Made by a program: the position numbers and the translations under genes. Shown in pieces: positions 1-8,430 of a stretch of DNA of 64,000 bases. How positions within the stretch are numbered: position 1 is the stretch's first letter; each line of letters begins with the position of its first letter. Source of the DNA: Streptosporangium album (GTDB taxonomy: Bacteria; Actinomycetota; Actinomycetes; Streptosporangiales; Streptosporangiaceae); contig NZ_JACHJU010000004.1 in the NCBI RefSeq assembly GCF_014203795.1, forward strand, positions 62,001 through 126,000, in the 5' to 3' direction. The notes under the pieces were generated by a model. It had not been told where the DNA came from. It saw only the letters and a list, made by a program, of their open reading frames with translations, and did not search any database.

Positions 1-3000
1 CGTCGAACTCCGCCGCGTCATGCAGGAACCCGCCCTGCCTGGTGTACGAGCTGCCCGCGTGGTCGGCGTCCGGATGGTAGATCGAGCCCAGGTCCCAGCC
101 ACGGTTGACAGGGAAGCCGGTGATCACGTCACGACCCTCGGCCACCAGCCGCCACAGGTCCTCCGGTGAGGTGACGCCCCCCGGATAGCGGCAGCTCATC
201 CCGACGATCACGACCGGGTCGTCGGCGACCGGCATGACGGCAGCGGGAACGGCCACGTCGTGCTGCGCACCCAGCACCTCGTCGAGCAGGAACTCCGCCA
301 GCACGACCGGCGTGGGGTAGTCGAACACCTGCGTCGCGGGCAGGCGCAATCCCGTCGCCCGGCTCAGCCCGTCGCGCAGTTCAAGCGCGGTGAGGCTGTC
401 GAAACCCAGCTCGCGGAACTCCCGCCGGGCGTCGACGAGGTCCGGCGAGGCGTGCCCCAGCACCAGCGCCACCTGGGTCCGCACGATGTCGAGCACGGCC
501 CGCAGCCCGTCGGCGCGCTCCATTCCGGCCAGCCACCGGACCAGCGCTCCGCCGGCCGCCGCGGACCCCGAGGCCGCCGACCGGCGCGCCGCCCTGACCA
601 GCCCTCGGAGCAGGTGCGGCACCTCGCCGTGCGCACGCACCGCGGCGAGGTCGATCCTGACCGGAGCCACGACCGGCCGTCCTGCCCGTACGGCGACGCC
701 GAACAGCGCAAGTCCCTCGTCTGCGGTGAACGCCGACATCCCGGCGCGGGCCATCCGCCGTGCTTGGACGTCGTCCAGCGCTCCGGCCATCCCGGTGTCC
801 TGCGCCCATGGTCCCCACGCGAGCGACACCCCGGGCAGCCCTTCTGCCCTTCGGTGCTCGGCCAGCATGTCGAGGAACGCATTGGCCGCCGCGTAGTTGC
901 CCTGGCCTGCGGCTCCCACCGTGCCCGCCACCGACGAGAGCAGGACGAAGGCGGCCAGATCCAGCTCGCGGGTGAGCCGGTGCAGATGCCAGGCCGCGTC
1001 CACCTTCGGCCGCAGCACCGCGTCCAGCCGCTCGGCGGACAACGACGGCATCGTTCCGTCGTCCAGCACCCCGGCGGCGTGGATGATCGCGGTCAGCGGG
1101 TGCTCCGGATCCACGAGAGCGAGCAGCGCCGCCAGTTGGCTGGGTTCGGCCACGTCGCAGGCGGCGATCGTGACGTCGGCTCCCCTGGCGACCAGGTCGG
1201 CCCACAGCTCCACCGCGCCAGGCGCGTCCATGCCCCGGCGACCGGCCAATAGCAGATGCCGTATCCCGCGCTCGGCCACCACGTGCCTGGCCAGCAACGT
1301 CCCCAGAGCACCGGTGCCACCCGTGATCAGCACGGTCCCCTCGGGATCCCACGCCCGGCCATCCCTGGACTCGCCGTCCGGATCGTCACCGACCCGCGCC
1401 AGGCGGGGCACCAGAATCTCGCCCTGACGGATCGCCGCCTGCGGTTCCCCGGAAGCAAGCACAGCGGCCAGCGCCTCGGGCGACGCCTCGTCCAGGTCCA
1501 CCAGCACGAACCGGCCCGGGTTCTCCGACTGCGCGCTGCGGACCAGACCCCACACCGCCGCTGCCGCGAGATCGGTGAGCGAGTCCCCCTCGCGCGCCAC
1601 CACCGCGCCCCGAGTGATCACCACCAGGCGGCCGTCACCGCTGGGCTCATCGGCCAGCCATTCCTGCACCAGGTTCAGAACCCGCGCGCTCAGCTCGTGC
1701 GCCGACTCCACCACCCCGGCCGCCGGATCCGAGACCATCTCCGCCAGCACCGCGTCCGTCACCGCCTCGGCCGGGACACGGTGCGGCAACCCGGTCCACT
1801 CCACGGCGAACAGCGCGTCTCGGCCGCTGGGAAGGTCACCGGCCGAGAACGGCCGCAGCACCAGTGACCGCGCCGACAACACCGGCTCCCCCGCGACGTC
1901 CACAGCCGTCACGGAAACCGAGTCGTCGCCGGTCTTGACCAGGCGTACTCGCAACACCGACGCACCGGAGGCGTGCAGGCGCACCCCACCCCACGAGAAC
2001 GGCAACCGCCCGCCGCCCTGCATTCCGGCGAACAACACCGCGTGCAAGGCCGAGTCCAGCAACGCCGGATGTATCCCGAACGCGCCCACCGCCTGCTCAG
2101 TCAGGGCGACCTCGGCGAACACCTCGCCGTCCACCCCCTTCCAGGCCGCCCGCAGCCCCTGGAAGGCCGGTCCGTAACGAAGCCCGCCCTCGGCCAGCCG
2201 CCCGTACACCCCCTCGACGTCGATCTCCGACGCCCCTCTGGGCGGCCACACCGCCGGATCCCCGATACCGGGGTGAGCGCCATGCACCAGCAGGCCGACT
2301 GCGTGCCGTACCCAGTCGTGCTGATCGTCGGCGTCGTCCGGCCGGGCGTGAATGCTCAGCTCGCGCCTGCCCTGGCCGTCCGCGGGCCCCACCCGCACCT
2401 GCACCGCCACCGCGTCCCGCTCGCCCAGCACCAGCGGCGCTGTCAGCGTGAGCTCCTCGATCAGGTCACAACCGACCTGGTCACCGGCCCGTACGGCCAG
2501 CTCGAGGAAGCCGGTGCCGGGGAACACCGCCGTGCCGCCCACCGCGTGATCGGCCAGCCACGGATGCGAGGCCAGGGACAACCGACCGGTGAGCAGCGCC
2601 TCGTCGGAGTCGGCCAGCCTCACACAGGCGCCGAGCAGCGGATGCCGCGCGGCCGCCAGACCGAGGCCCCGGGCGTCCCCCGCCGACGACGGGCTCGGCC
2701 AGTACCGCTGATGCTGGAAGGCATAGGTGGGCAGGTCCACCCGGCGGGCGCCCGGGATCACCGCCTTCCAGTCCACCGGCACCCCGCATACGTGCAGGGC
2801 GGCCAGCGCCGACATCACCGCGCCCTGCTCATCGTGATCCTTGCGCAGCGCCGGCACCAACACCGCATCGAAGCCGGCGAGCGCGTCTCTGGCCATCGCC
2901 GTGAGCACCCCGTCGGGGCCCAGCTCCAGATACGCCCGCACACCCTGCGCGTCTAGCGTCCGAACGCCGTCGGCGAACCGCACGGCCTGGCGAACCTGGT

Positions 3001-5365
3001 CCACCCAGTAATCCGGCGAACACAACTGCTCAGCCGTGGCCAGCTCTCCGGTCAGCGTGGACACGATCGGGATCCGCGGCGGATTGTAGGTCAGCGTGCG
3101 AGCGACCGCACGGAACTCCTCCAGCATCGGATCCATCAACGACGAATGGAACGCATGCGACACCCGCAACCGCTTCGTCCGGAAACCCCGCCCCTCCAAA
3201 ACAGCAGCCGCCTCCAGCACCGCCTGCTCCGCCCCGGAGATCACAAGGGACGACGGGCCGTTCACCGCCGCGATCGACACCCCCGGCAGGAACCCAGCGA
3301 CCTCCTCCTCGGACGCCCGCACCGCAACCATCGCACCACCGGCGGGAAGCGCCTGCATCAACCGCGCCCTCGCCGCGACCAGCCTGCACGCATCCTCAAG
3401 CGACAACACCCCGGCCACATGCGCCGCCGAGATCTCCCCGACCGAATGCCCCGCCAGCACGTCAGGCTTGACGCCCCACGACTCGACCAGCCGGAACAAC
3501 GCCGTCTCCAGAGCAAAAAGCGCCGGCTGCGCCCACCCCGTCTGGTCCAGCAACCCGGCCTGTCCCGCGAACAGCACCTCCCACAGCGAACCGTCGAGCA
3601 GCGGATCCAGCTTCGCGATCACCTCGTCCAGCGCCTGCGCGAACACCGGGAACCGTTCGTCCAGTTCACGCCCCATCCCGGTCCGCTGGCTCCCCTGACC
3701 GGTGAACAACACGGCGAGCCTGGCCTGCCTGCCGTGCCCCTTGATCACTCCGGCGCCGACGCCACCGTCCGCGAGCGCCGCCAGACCGGCGCGCAACCCG
3801 TCAGGATCGGCGGCCACCACGGCCGCCCGGTGCTCGAAGGCCGACCGGGTCGTCGCCAGCGAGAACGCCACGTCGGCCAGAGGATGACCGTCCACATACG
3901 CCAGAAGGCGCGCCGCCTGAGCCAGCAGCGCTTCCTCTGTCCGGCCCGACACCAGGACCGGCATCGCACCGCCTGGATCCGCCTGCGCATCCACCTCGGC
4001 CCTGGGCGCCTCCTCCAGCACCACGTGGGCGTTGGTGCCGCTGACGCCGAACGAGGACACGCCCGCCCGGCACGGACGGCCGGTCTCCGGCCAGGCCCGC
4101 TGCTCGGTCAGCAACTCCAGCACACCCGAGTCCCAGTCCACCTGCGACGACGGTTCGTCCACGTGCAAGGTCCTGGGCAGCACCCGGTTCCGCATGGCCA
4201 TGACCATCTTGATCACACCGGCCACCCCCGCGGCGGCCTGGGTGTGACCGATGTTCGACTTGATCGACCCCAGCAGCAGAGGACGCTCCCGGTCCTGACC
4301 GAATGTGGAGATCAGCGCCTCGGCCTCGATCGGGTCGCCCAGCGTCGTACCCGTCCCGTGCGCCTCCACCACGTCGATGTCCGCCGTCGACAGCCGCGCG
4401 TTGGCCAAGGCGTCGCGGATCACCCGTTGCTGCGACGGACCGTTCGGCGCCGTCAGGCCGTTGGATGCCCCGTCCTGGTTGACCGCCGTCCCACGCACGA
4501 CCGCCAGCACCTCGTGCCCGTTGCGCTGTGCGTCCTCCAAGCGCTCGATTACCAGGACGCCCACCCCTTCGGACCAGCCTGTCCCGTTGGCGCCGTCGGC
4601 GAACGACTTGCACCGCCCGTCGGGCGAAAGACCGCCCTGGCGGTTGAACTCGGTGAAGGTACTGGGGTTCGTCATGACGGTCACCCCGCCGACGAGCGCC
4701 AGCGTGCACTCGCCCGTCCGCAGCGACTGGACGGCCCAGTGCATCGCGACCAGGGAAGACGAGCAGGCCGTGTCCACCGTGACGGCCGGGCCGACCAGGC
4801 CGAGCGTGTAGGAGACCCGGCCTGACAACACGCTGTTCGCCGTGCCCGTGATCCCGAAGGCGTCGATGTCGCGCGGCAGGCTCTCGCGATAGTCGGACGA
4901 CATCGCCCCGACGAACACCCCGGTCAGGCTGCCGCGCAGCGCGATCGGGTCGATTCCCGCCCGCTCGACCGCCTCCCATGACGCTTCGAGCAGCAGCCGC
5001 TGCTGCGGGTCCATTCCCAGCGCCTCGCGCGGCGAGATACCGAAGAAGCCGGCGTCGAACTCCGCGGCCTCGTGCAGGAAACCACCGGTCAACGACCGGG
5101 GTACGGCGCTGCCGTACAGATCCCTCAACCTGCCCAGGTCCCAGCCGCGGTCGGCGGGCGGTTCCGAGATCGGATCACCGCCCACGGTGAGCAGGCGCCA
5201 CAGGTCCTCCGGCGACGACACGCCTCCGGGGTAGCGGCAGCTCATGCCGACGATCGCAAGCGGCTGCTGGTTCTGCTCTTCGAGATCGTGGACGCGTTGC
5301 CGGGTGCGCCGGAGGTCCACCGTCGCCCGCTTCAGGTATTCGCGGAGTTTCGCCTCATTGTCCAT
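1..5365 (-). CDS. Modular type I polyketide synthase (3' part beyond window)
   Basis: Extends and reduces a polyketide chain on a multidomain assembly line. It begins with a short charged coiled-coil docking helix ([18 protein letters not shown]) and has no loading module, so it takes a chain from an upstream PKS. Domains in order: KS about 34-460 with TACSSS (Cys201); AT about 555-850 with GHSVGE (Ser641) and HAFH at 737, the malonyl-CoA signature; DH with HxxxGxxxxP (His940) and DSALH (Asp1104); KR with GGTGALG near 1350, an LDD motif (B-type) and Tyr1491; ACP with GFDSL (Ser1657); a second KS from about 1713 running off the window. All key residues of this KS-AT-DH-KR-ACP module are present, so it should leave a double bond, as polyene modules do. 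It lies 107 bp downstream of gmd on the same strand. The polyene assignment is inference from neighbours; any reduced macrolide with such a module is the alternative. Confidence 0.95.
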   Translation of the reverse strand, partial: MDNEAKLREYLKRATVDLRRTRQRVHDLEEQNQQPLAIVGMSCRYPGGVSSPEDLWRLLTVGGDPISEPPADRGWDLGRLRDLYGSAVPRSLTGGFLHEAAEFDAGFFGISPREALGMDPQQRLLLEASWEAVERAGIDPIALRGSLTGVFVGAMSSDYRESLPRDIDAFGITGTANSVLSGRVSYTLGLVGPAVTVDTACSSSLVAMHWAVQSLRTGECTLALVGGVTVMTNPSTFTEFNRQGGLSPDGRCKSFADGANGTGWSEGVGVLVIERLEDAQRNGHEVLAVVRGTAVNQDGASNGLTAPNGPSQQRVIRDALANARLSTADIDVVEAHGTGTTLGDPIEAEALISTFGQDRERPLLLGSIKSNIGHTQAAAGVAGVIKMVMAMRNRVLPRTLHVDEPSSQVDWDSGVLELLTEQRAWPETGRPCRAGVSSFGVSGTNAHVVLEEAPRAEVDAQADPGGAMPVLVSGRTEEALLAQAARLLAYVDGHPLADVAFSLATTRSAFEHRAAVVAADPDGLRAGLAALADGGVGAGVIKGHGRQARLAVLFTGQGSQRTGMGRELDERFPVFAQALDEVIAKLDPLLDGSLWEVLFAGQAGLLDQTGWAQPALFALETALFRLVESWGVKPDVLAGHSVGEISAAHVAGVLSLEDACRLVAARARLMQALPAGGAMVAVRASEEEVAGFLPGVSIAAVNGPSSLVISGAEQAVLEAAAVLEGRGFRTKRLRVSHAFHSSLMDPMLEEFRAVARTLTYNPPRIPIVSTLTGELATAEQLCSPDYWVDQVRQAVRFADGVRTLDAQGVRAYLELGPDGVLTAMARDALAGFDAVLVPALRKDHDEQGAVMSALAALHVCGVPVDWKAVIPGARRVDLPTYAFQHQRYWPSPSSAGDARGLGLAAARHPLLGACVRLADSDEALLTGRLSLASHPWLADHAVGGTAVFPGTGFLELAVRAGDQVGCDLIEELTLTAPLVLGERDAVAVQVRVGPADGQGRRELSIHARPDDADDQHDWVRHAVGLLVHGAHPGIGDPAVWPPRGASEIDVEGVYGRLAEGGLRYGPAFQGLRAAWKGVDGEVFAEVALTEQAVGAFGIHPALLDSALHAVLFAGMQGGGRLPFSWGGVRLHASGASVLRVRLVKTGDDSVSVTAVDVAGEPVLSARSLVLRPFSAGDLPSGRDALFAVEWTGLPHRVPAEAVTDAVLAEMVSDPAAGVVESAHELSARVLNLVQEWLADEPSGDGRLVVITRGAVVAREGDSLTDLAAAAVWGLVRSAQSENPGRFVLVDLDEASPEALAAVLASGEPQAAIRQGEILVPRLARVGDDPDGESRDGRAWDPEGTVLITGGTGALGTLLARHVVAERGIRHLLLAGRRGMDAPGAVELWADLVARGADVTIAACDVAEPSQLAALLALVDPEHPLTAIIHAAGVLDDGTMPSLSAERLDAVLRPKVDAAWHLHRLTRELDLAAFVLLSSVAGTVGAAGQGNYAAANAFLDMLAEHRRAEGLPGVSLAWGPWAQDTGMAGALDDVQARRMARAGMSAFTADEGLALFGVAVRAGRPVVAPVRIDLAAVRAHGEVPHLLRGLVRAARRSAASGSAAAGGALVRWLAGMERADGLRAVLDIVRTQVALVLGHASPDLVDARREFRELGFDSLTALELRDGLSRATGLRLPATQVFDYPTPVVLAEFLLDEVLGAQHDVAVPAAVMPVADDPVVIVGMSCRYPGGVTSPEDLWRLVAEGRDVITGFPVNRGWDLGSIYHPDADHAGSSYTRQGGFLHDAAEFD

Positions 5366-5434
5366 GTCAGCTCAACCCTTTTCGACGACCGGCTACAACC
5401 CATCAACCGCGCAGCCCAGTCTCAGTGCCCGGCT

Positions 5435-5450
5435 GCCTGAAAATCCCTAG
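5435..5450 (-). promoter_or_regulatory. Candidate PimM/PAS-LuxR operator upstream of the PKS gene
   Basis: On the minus strand this reads CTAGGGATTTTCAGGC. The published PimM-type site is CTVGGGAWWTCCCBAG (from memory); the left ten bases match fully and the right half is degenerate. It lies about 70 bp upstream of the PKS start, in the only gap between gmd and the PKS, and the cluster carries its own PAS-LuxR gene. Binding is inference. Confidence 0.4.
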
Positions 5451-5472
5451 TACCGGCCCCGTGGAGCGCCGG

Positions 5473-6504
5473 TCACCAGCTCGACGCGAGGATGAGGTCT
5501 CCCAGCTCCCGCTCGCGCGAGACATTCTGGAGATCGGATTCGACCATCATGTGCATGAGCTGCTCGAACGTGACGCTCGGCTCCCAGCCGAGCTCCGCCT
5601 TGGCCCGGCTGGGGTCGGCGCAGAGGGTCTCCACCTCGGCGGGGCGCACGAGCCCCGGGTCGATGACGACGTGGTCCCGCCAGTTCAGCCCGACGCACTC
5701 GAAGGCCATGCGGACGGCGTCGTGCACCGAGTGCGTACGGCCGGTGCCTACGACATAGTCCGTGGGCTCGTCCTGCTGCAGCATGAGATGCATCGCGCGG
5801 ACGTAGTCACCGGCGAACCCCCAGTCGCGGACCGCGTCGAGGTTGCCGAGATACAGCTTGTCCTGCAACCCGAGTTTGATCTGGGCGACGGCGAGCGAGA
5901 TCTTCCGCGTCACGAATTCCGCTCCCCGGCGGGGCGATTCGTGGTTGAACAGAATCCCGGAGACGCCGTACATGTCGAACGACTCGCGATAGTTCCGGGT
6001 GATGAAATGGCCGTAGGTCTTCGCCACCCCGTAAGGGCTGCGCGGATGGAAGTTCGTCATCTCGTGTTGCGGACTCTCCACGACCTGGCCGAACATCTCG
6101 GAGGACGATGCCTGGTAGAAGCGGATCTGGCCGCTGCTACCGTTGCGAGACTTGTCGAGCCCGCACACCAGGCGAATCGCCTCCAGCGTGCGGAGCACGC
6201 CCATGCCGTTGACGTCGGTCGTCAGTTCGGCCTGCTCCCACGACATCGGGACGAATGAGATGGCCGCGAGGTTGTAGACCTCATCGGGCTGCACCTTGTC
6301 CACCGCCGCGACCAGGCTGCCCTGGTCCAGCAGGTCGCCGTTGACGAAACACAGGTCGCTGACGAGGCGGCTGATCCGGGACTTGCGCGGATTGGCCTGC
6401 CCTCTGATCAGCCCCCAGACCTGGTATCCCAGGGACAGCAGATGCTCGGCAAGATAGGAGCCGTCTTGGCCGGTGATACCGGTGATCAACGCGCGCCTGG
6501 ACAT
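5473..6504 (-). CDS. gmd: GDP-mannose 4,6-dehydratase
   Basis: Converts GDP-D-mannose to GDP-4-keto-6-deoxy-D-mannose with bound NADP, the first step to GDP-mycosamine or other GDP-deoxysugars. It is an SDR-family protein of 343 aa: N-terminal nucleotide-binding motif GITGQDGSYLAEHLL, SSEMFG carrying the catalytic Ser/Thr region, and YGVAKTYGHF with the YxxxK pair. The start at 6504 (MSRRALITG) is chosen because AAAGGAAAA precedes it at good spacing; an ATG at 6555 adds 17 unlikely residues. It sits directly upstream of the PKS gene on the same strand, the arrangement I recall for nysDIII/amphDIII next to the first internal PKS of polyene clusters. The aminotransferase and glycosyltransferase needed to finish mycosamine are not in the window. 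A primary-metabolism role in cell-surface sugar synthesis is possible but the context argues against it. Confidence 0.93.
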   Translation of the reverse strand: MSRRALITGITGQDGSYLAEHLLSLGYQVWGLIRGQANPRKSRISRLVSDLCFVNGDLLDQGSLVAAVDKVQPDEVYNLAAISFVPMSWEQAELTTDVNGMGVLRTLEAIRLVCGLDKSRNGSSGQIRFYQASSSEMFGQVVESPQHEMTNFHPRSPYGVAKTYGHFITRNYRESFDMYGVSGILFNHESPRRGAEFVTRKISLAVAQIKLGLQDKLYLGNLDAVRDWGFAGDYVRAMHLMLQQDEPTDYVVGTGRTHSVHDAVRMAFECVGLNWRDHVVIDPGLVRPAEVETLCADPSRAKAELGWEPSVTFEQLMHMMVESDLQNVSRERELGDLILASSW

Positions 6505-6625
6505 GCGTTTTCCTTTCAGCACCGCGGACGAGAACTCGATCGGGACCATCGCCACCGTGAACGCGCCGACGGTGCGCCCACAGCGGGAATCGAGTCGGCC
6601 CGGCGCCGGCGGAAAGCCGTGGGCG

Positions 6626-7105
6626 CTACGCTTCGACCCAGCCGTGTGTCTGCGCGAGGCCGATGAAGCAGGTGCGGACGCGAAGAATCTGCTCCGCGTT
6701 CATCGCGGGAACGGCGGTGAGTACGGCTTCCGTGATTTCCTGCGTGAATTCCTTGACCGACAGCACGTCGCAGAAGCCGGAGTCGTCCGCCTGGCGATCG
6801 GGCGCGACGACGGCAGGTCCCGGGGACACCATCGACGCGATCGTCGCAGGTGTCGGGATGGGCTTCGGTGCGGCTCTCGGCAGAGGGGACGGGGTGATCG
6901 GCTGCTCCAGCACGCGTACGTGTGAGGCTTTGAGTCCCTTTCCTCCGTTCTCGACCATGAATTCAACCCGCGCGTCGACCGAGGCGAGACTCTTGTCGCC
7001 GTCCAGATCGTTGACATGCATGAAAACGTCTTCGCCGCCCCTGTCCGGGGCGATGAAACCGTAACCACGGAATCCGTCGAAGCTGATGACCTTACCTGTC
7101 GCCAT
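6626..7105 (-). CDS. Cold-shock-domain protein with C-terminal extension
   Basis: A 159-aa protein whose first about 70 residues are a cold-shock nucleic-acid-binding domain: GKVISFDGFRGYGFIAPD holds an RNP1-like stretch, followed by DVFMHVNDL (RNP2-like). The remaining 90 residues are a Pro/Ala-rich linker and a helical tail that I do not recognise; ordinary Csp proteins are about 67 aa, so this is a composite. The start at 7105 follows GAGG with a 7-nt spacer; the GTG at 7111 overlaps that signal. It lies between gmd and the regulators on the same strand, so co-regulation with the cluster is plausible. A role as RNA chaperone or single-strand DNA-binding regulator is inferred from the domain only. 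Confidence 0.85.
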   Translation of the reverse strand: MATGKVISFDGFRGYGFIAPDRGGEDVFMHVNDLDGDKSLASVDARVEFMVENGGKGLKASHVRVLEQPITPSPLPRAAPKPIPTPATIASMVSPGPAVVAPDRQADDSGFCDVLSVKEFTQEITEAVLTAVPAMNAEQILRVRTCFIGLAQTHGWVEA

Positions 7106-7137
7106 GACCACACCTCACGAAAAGAACCACCACGAGA

Positions 7138-7187
7138 ATCGCCCGTGATCCGCTCTAGGCTCGGCCGTGAGTCGGATCGCGGGCGAT
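7138..7187 (-). terminator. Strong hairpin between the DUF5988-like and cold-shock genes
   Basis: ATCGCCCGTGATCCG (7138-7152) pairs with CGGATCGCGGGCGAT (7173-7187): 15-bp arms with one mismatch and a 20-nt loop. On the minus strand it lies 34 nt past the DUF5988-like stop and is followed by TTCTTTTCG, so it may terminate that transcript or act in the 5' leader of the cold-shock gene. Confidence 0.5.
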
Positions 7188-7221
7188 ATGAAACTTTGCA
7201 TCCTGAACCGACGGACTTCGC

Positions 7222-7431
7222 CTACTCGGCTATTTTCGTTCGTTCGGACCATTGGAACACCGGGAGATTCTCCCCGTCGATCACCACGAATTCGCCAGTG
7301 TGCACGAAGTGCTCGTACCCGGCGCCGAGGATGATCTTCACTTTCTCCTGTCCGTCGCCCGACAGCCGGACGTGGCCGTATTTGAACGAGCACTGCGGTC
7401 CACCGTCGAGCACGATTCGAGTACTGGTCAC
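7222..7431 (-). CDS. Small DUF5988-like protein
   Basis: A 69-aa protein with an N-terminal LDGGP motif, a central GYEHFVHTGE and a C-terminal FQWSERTKIAE. This layout (LEGGP ... GYEHF ... FxWxxRTxIAE) resembles the DUF5988 family of small actinobacterial proteins often seen near secondary-metabolite genes; the assignment is from memory of the pattern. No signal peptide, membrane segment or catalytic motif is visible. It lies between the PAS-LuxR regulator and the cold-shock gene on the same strand, 35 bp past the regulator stop. Function unknown. Confidence 0.65.
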   Translation of the reverse strand: MTSTRIVLDGGPQCSFKYGHVRLSGDGQEKVKIILGAGYEHFVHTGEFVVIDGENLPVFQWSERTKIAE

Positions 7432-7466
7432 GATGACACCTCCATCAAAATGGCAGTTCCCTGGAC

Positions 7467-8159
7467 CTATTTCACGAACTCGGGCAGCACCCGGGGCGGC
7501 CAGGAGCCGAGCCGGAAAATACCCATGGAATATGCTTTGGAGATCAGGGCCGGGCGATTGCTGGCCTTCAGCTTTCGCAGCAGCGTCGACACGTGATATT
7601 CCACCCCGCCGCGGCTCAGGTAGAGCATCGAGGCCAGTTGCACGGTCGACACGCCCGCCGCGACCCCTTCGATGACGCGCGCCTCCATGGTGCTCAGCAG
7701 CTTCTTCCTGCCGATCAGCAGGTCGTCTCTGTGCTCCCTGTCGGGCCGTACCAGCACCATGACGCTCTCGACATAGCCGGCCTCCCCGTGCAGCGCGAGG
7801 CCGGTGAGCTCGCCACCGAGCACGGTGTCGTCCGGCCGTACGGCGATCACGCGGCCTTCGAACCTGGCGCGCTGGTGATCCATTAGATGGACGAACTGCT
7901 GGCCCAGCTTGTCGCGGACGCTCGGATGCAGCAGCTCACAGAACGCCCGACCGCGGATGTCCGCCAGCGACCGCCCGAACTGCCGGGTGAATTCGAGGTT
8001 CGCCTCGATCACCCTGGTCCCGTGGTCGAGACTCGCCACGCATATCCCCGACCGGTCCATAAATGACCGGTACTGATCGATACCGTCGTGGACCTCTTGC
8101 CCGTCCTGGAGAAGTTCCAGTTCCCCATCAATGAGGGCGGCTCCGACATCAATGCTCAT
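7467..8159 (-). CDS. PAS-LuxR transcriptional activator (PimM/AmphRIV/NysRIV type)
   Basis: A 230-aa regulator: N-terminal PAS sensor fold (about 30-140) and C-terminal LuxR-type HTH (about 165-225). The HTH region reads VIEGVAAGVSTVQLASMLYL, then SRGGVEYHVSTLLRKLKASN, and the tail GSWPPRVLPEFVK is a close relative of the C-terminus I recall for PimM, the pathway-specific activator of pimaricin. Such proteins bind 16-bp near-palindromes upstream of polyene PKS and sugar genes. The start at ATG 8159 is preferred over a TTG at 8186, although the GGAGGAG upstream is about 12 nt away. The family is nearly diagnostic for polyene macrolide clusters, which is why I infer that product class. Confidence 0.9.
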   Translation of the reverse strand: MSIDVGAALIDGELELLQDGQEVHDGIDQYRSFMDRSGICVASLDHGTRVIEANLEFTRQFGRSLADIRGRAFCELLHPSVRDKLGQQFVHLMDHQRARFEGRVIAVRPDDTVLGGELTGLALHGEAGYVESVMVLVRPDREHRDDLLIGRKKLLSTMEARVIEGVAAGVSTVQLASMLYLSRGGVEYHVSTLLRKLKASNRPALISKAYSMGIFRLGSWPPRVLPEFVK

Positions 8160-8186
8160 CTGACGACCACTCTCCTCCGGCGACAA

Positions 8187-8430
8187 TCAATGCTCTGTTA
8201 GCTTCGAAGCAACGATCGAAAGCACCTGTTTACATCGTATTAACCGCCCCGAAACCAGTCAATGAAACTGCAGACAACCGGCGAAAGACTGTGGTATGCA
8301 GAACGGACGGTTCGGAGCTTGCGGCGCGGCCTCCCCGCCGTGTTCGGTACCGAACTCCAGGCAAATTTGAACGCATGGCAGGCCGGCCGCCATGCGTGAA
8401 TGACTAATTGCGCTCCAGGACGCACCGAGT
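8187..8430. other. Intergenic region upstream of the PAS-LuxR gene
   Basis: A 244-bp gap between LAL1 and the PAS-LuxR gene, AT-richer than its surroundings near 8220-8290. It probably holds the PAS-LuxR promoter. I see GCTTCGAAGC as a short palindrome near 8200 and no gene. Confidence 0.4.

Noticed and set aside
381-1352. A 323-codon minus-strand frame in the PKS
   Set aside because: Out of frame with the KR/ACP reading, Arg/Gly-rich, no motifs.
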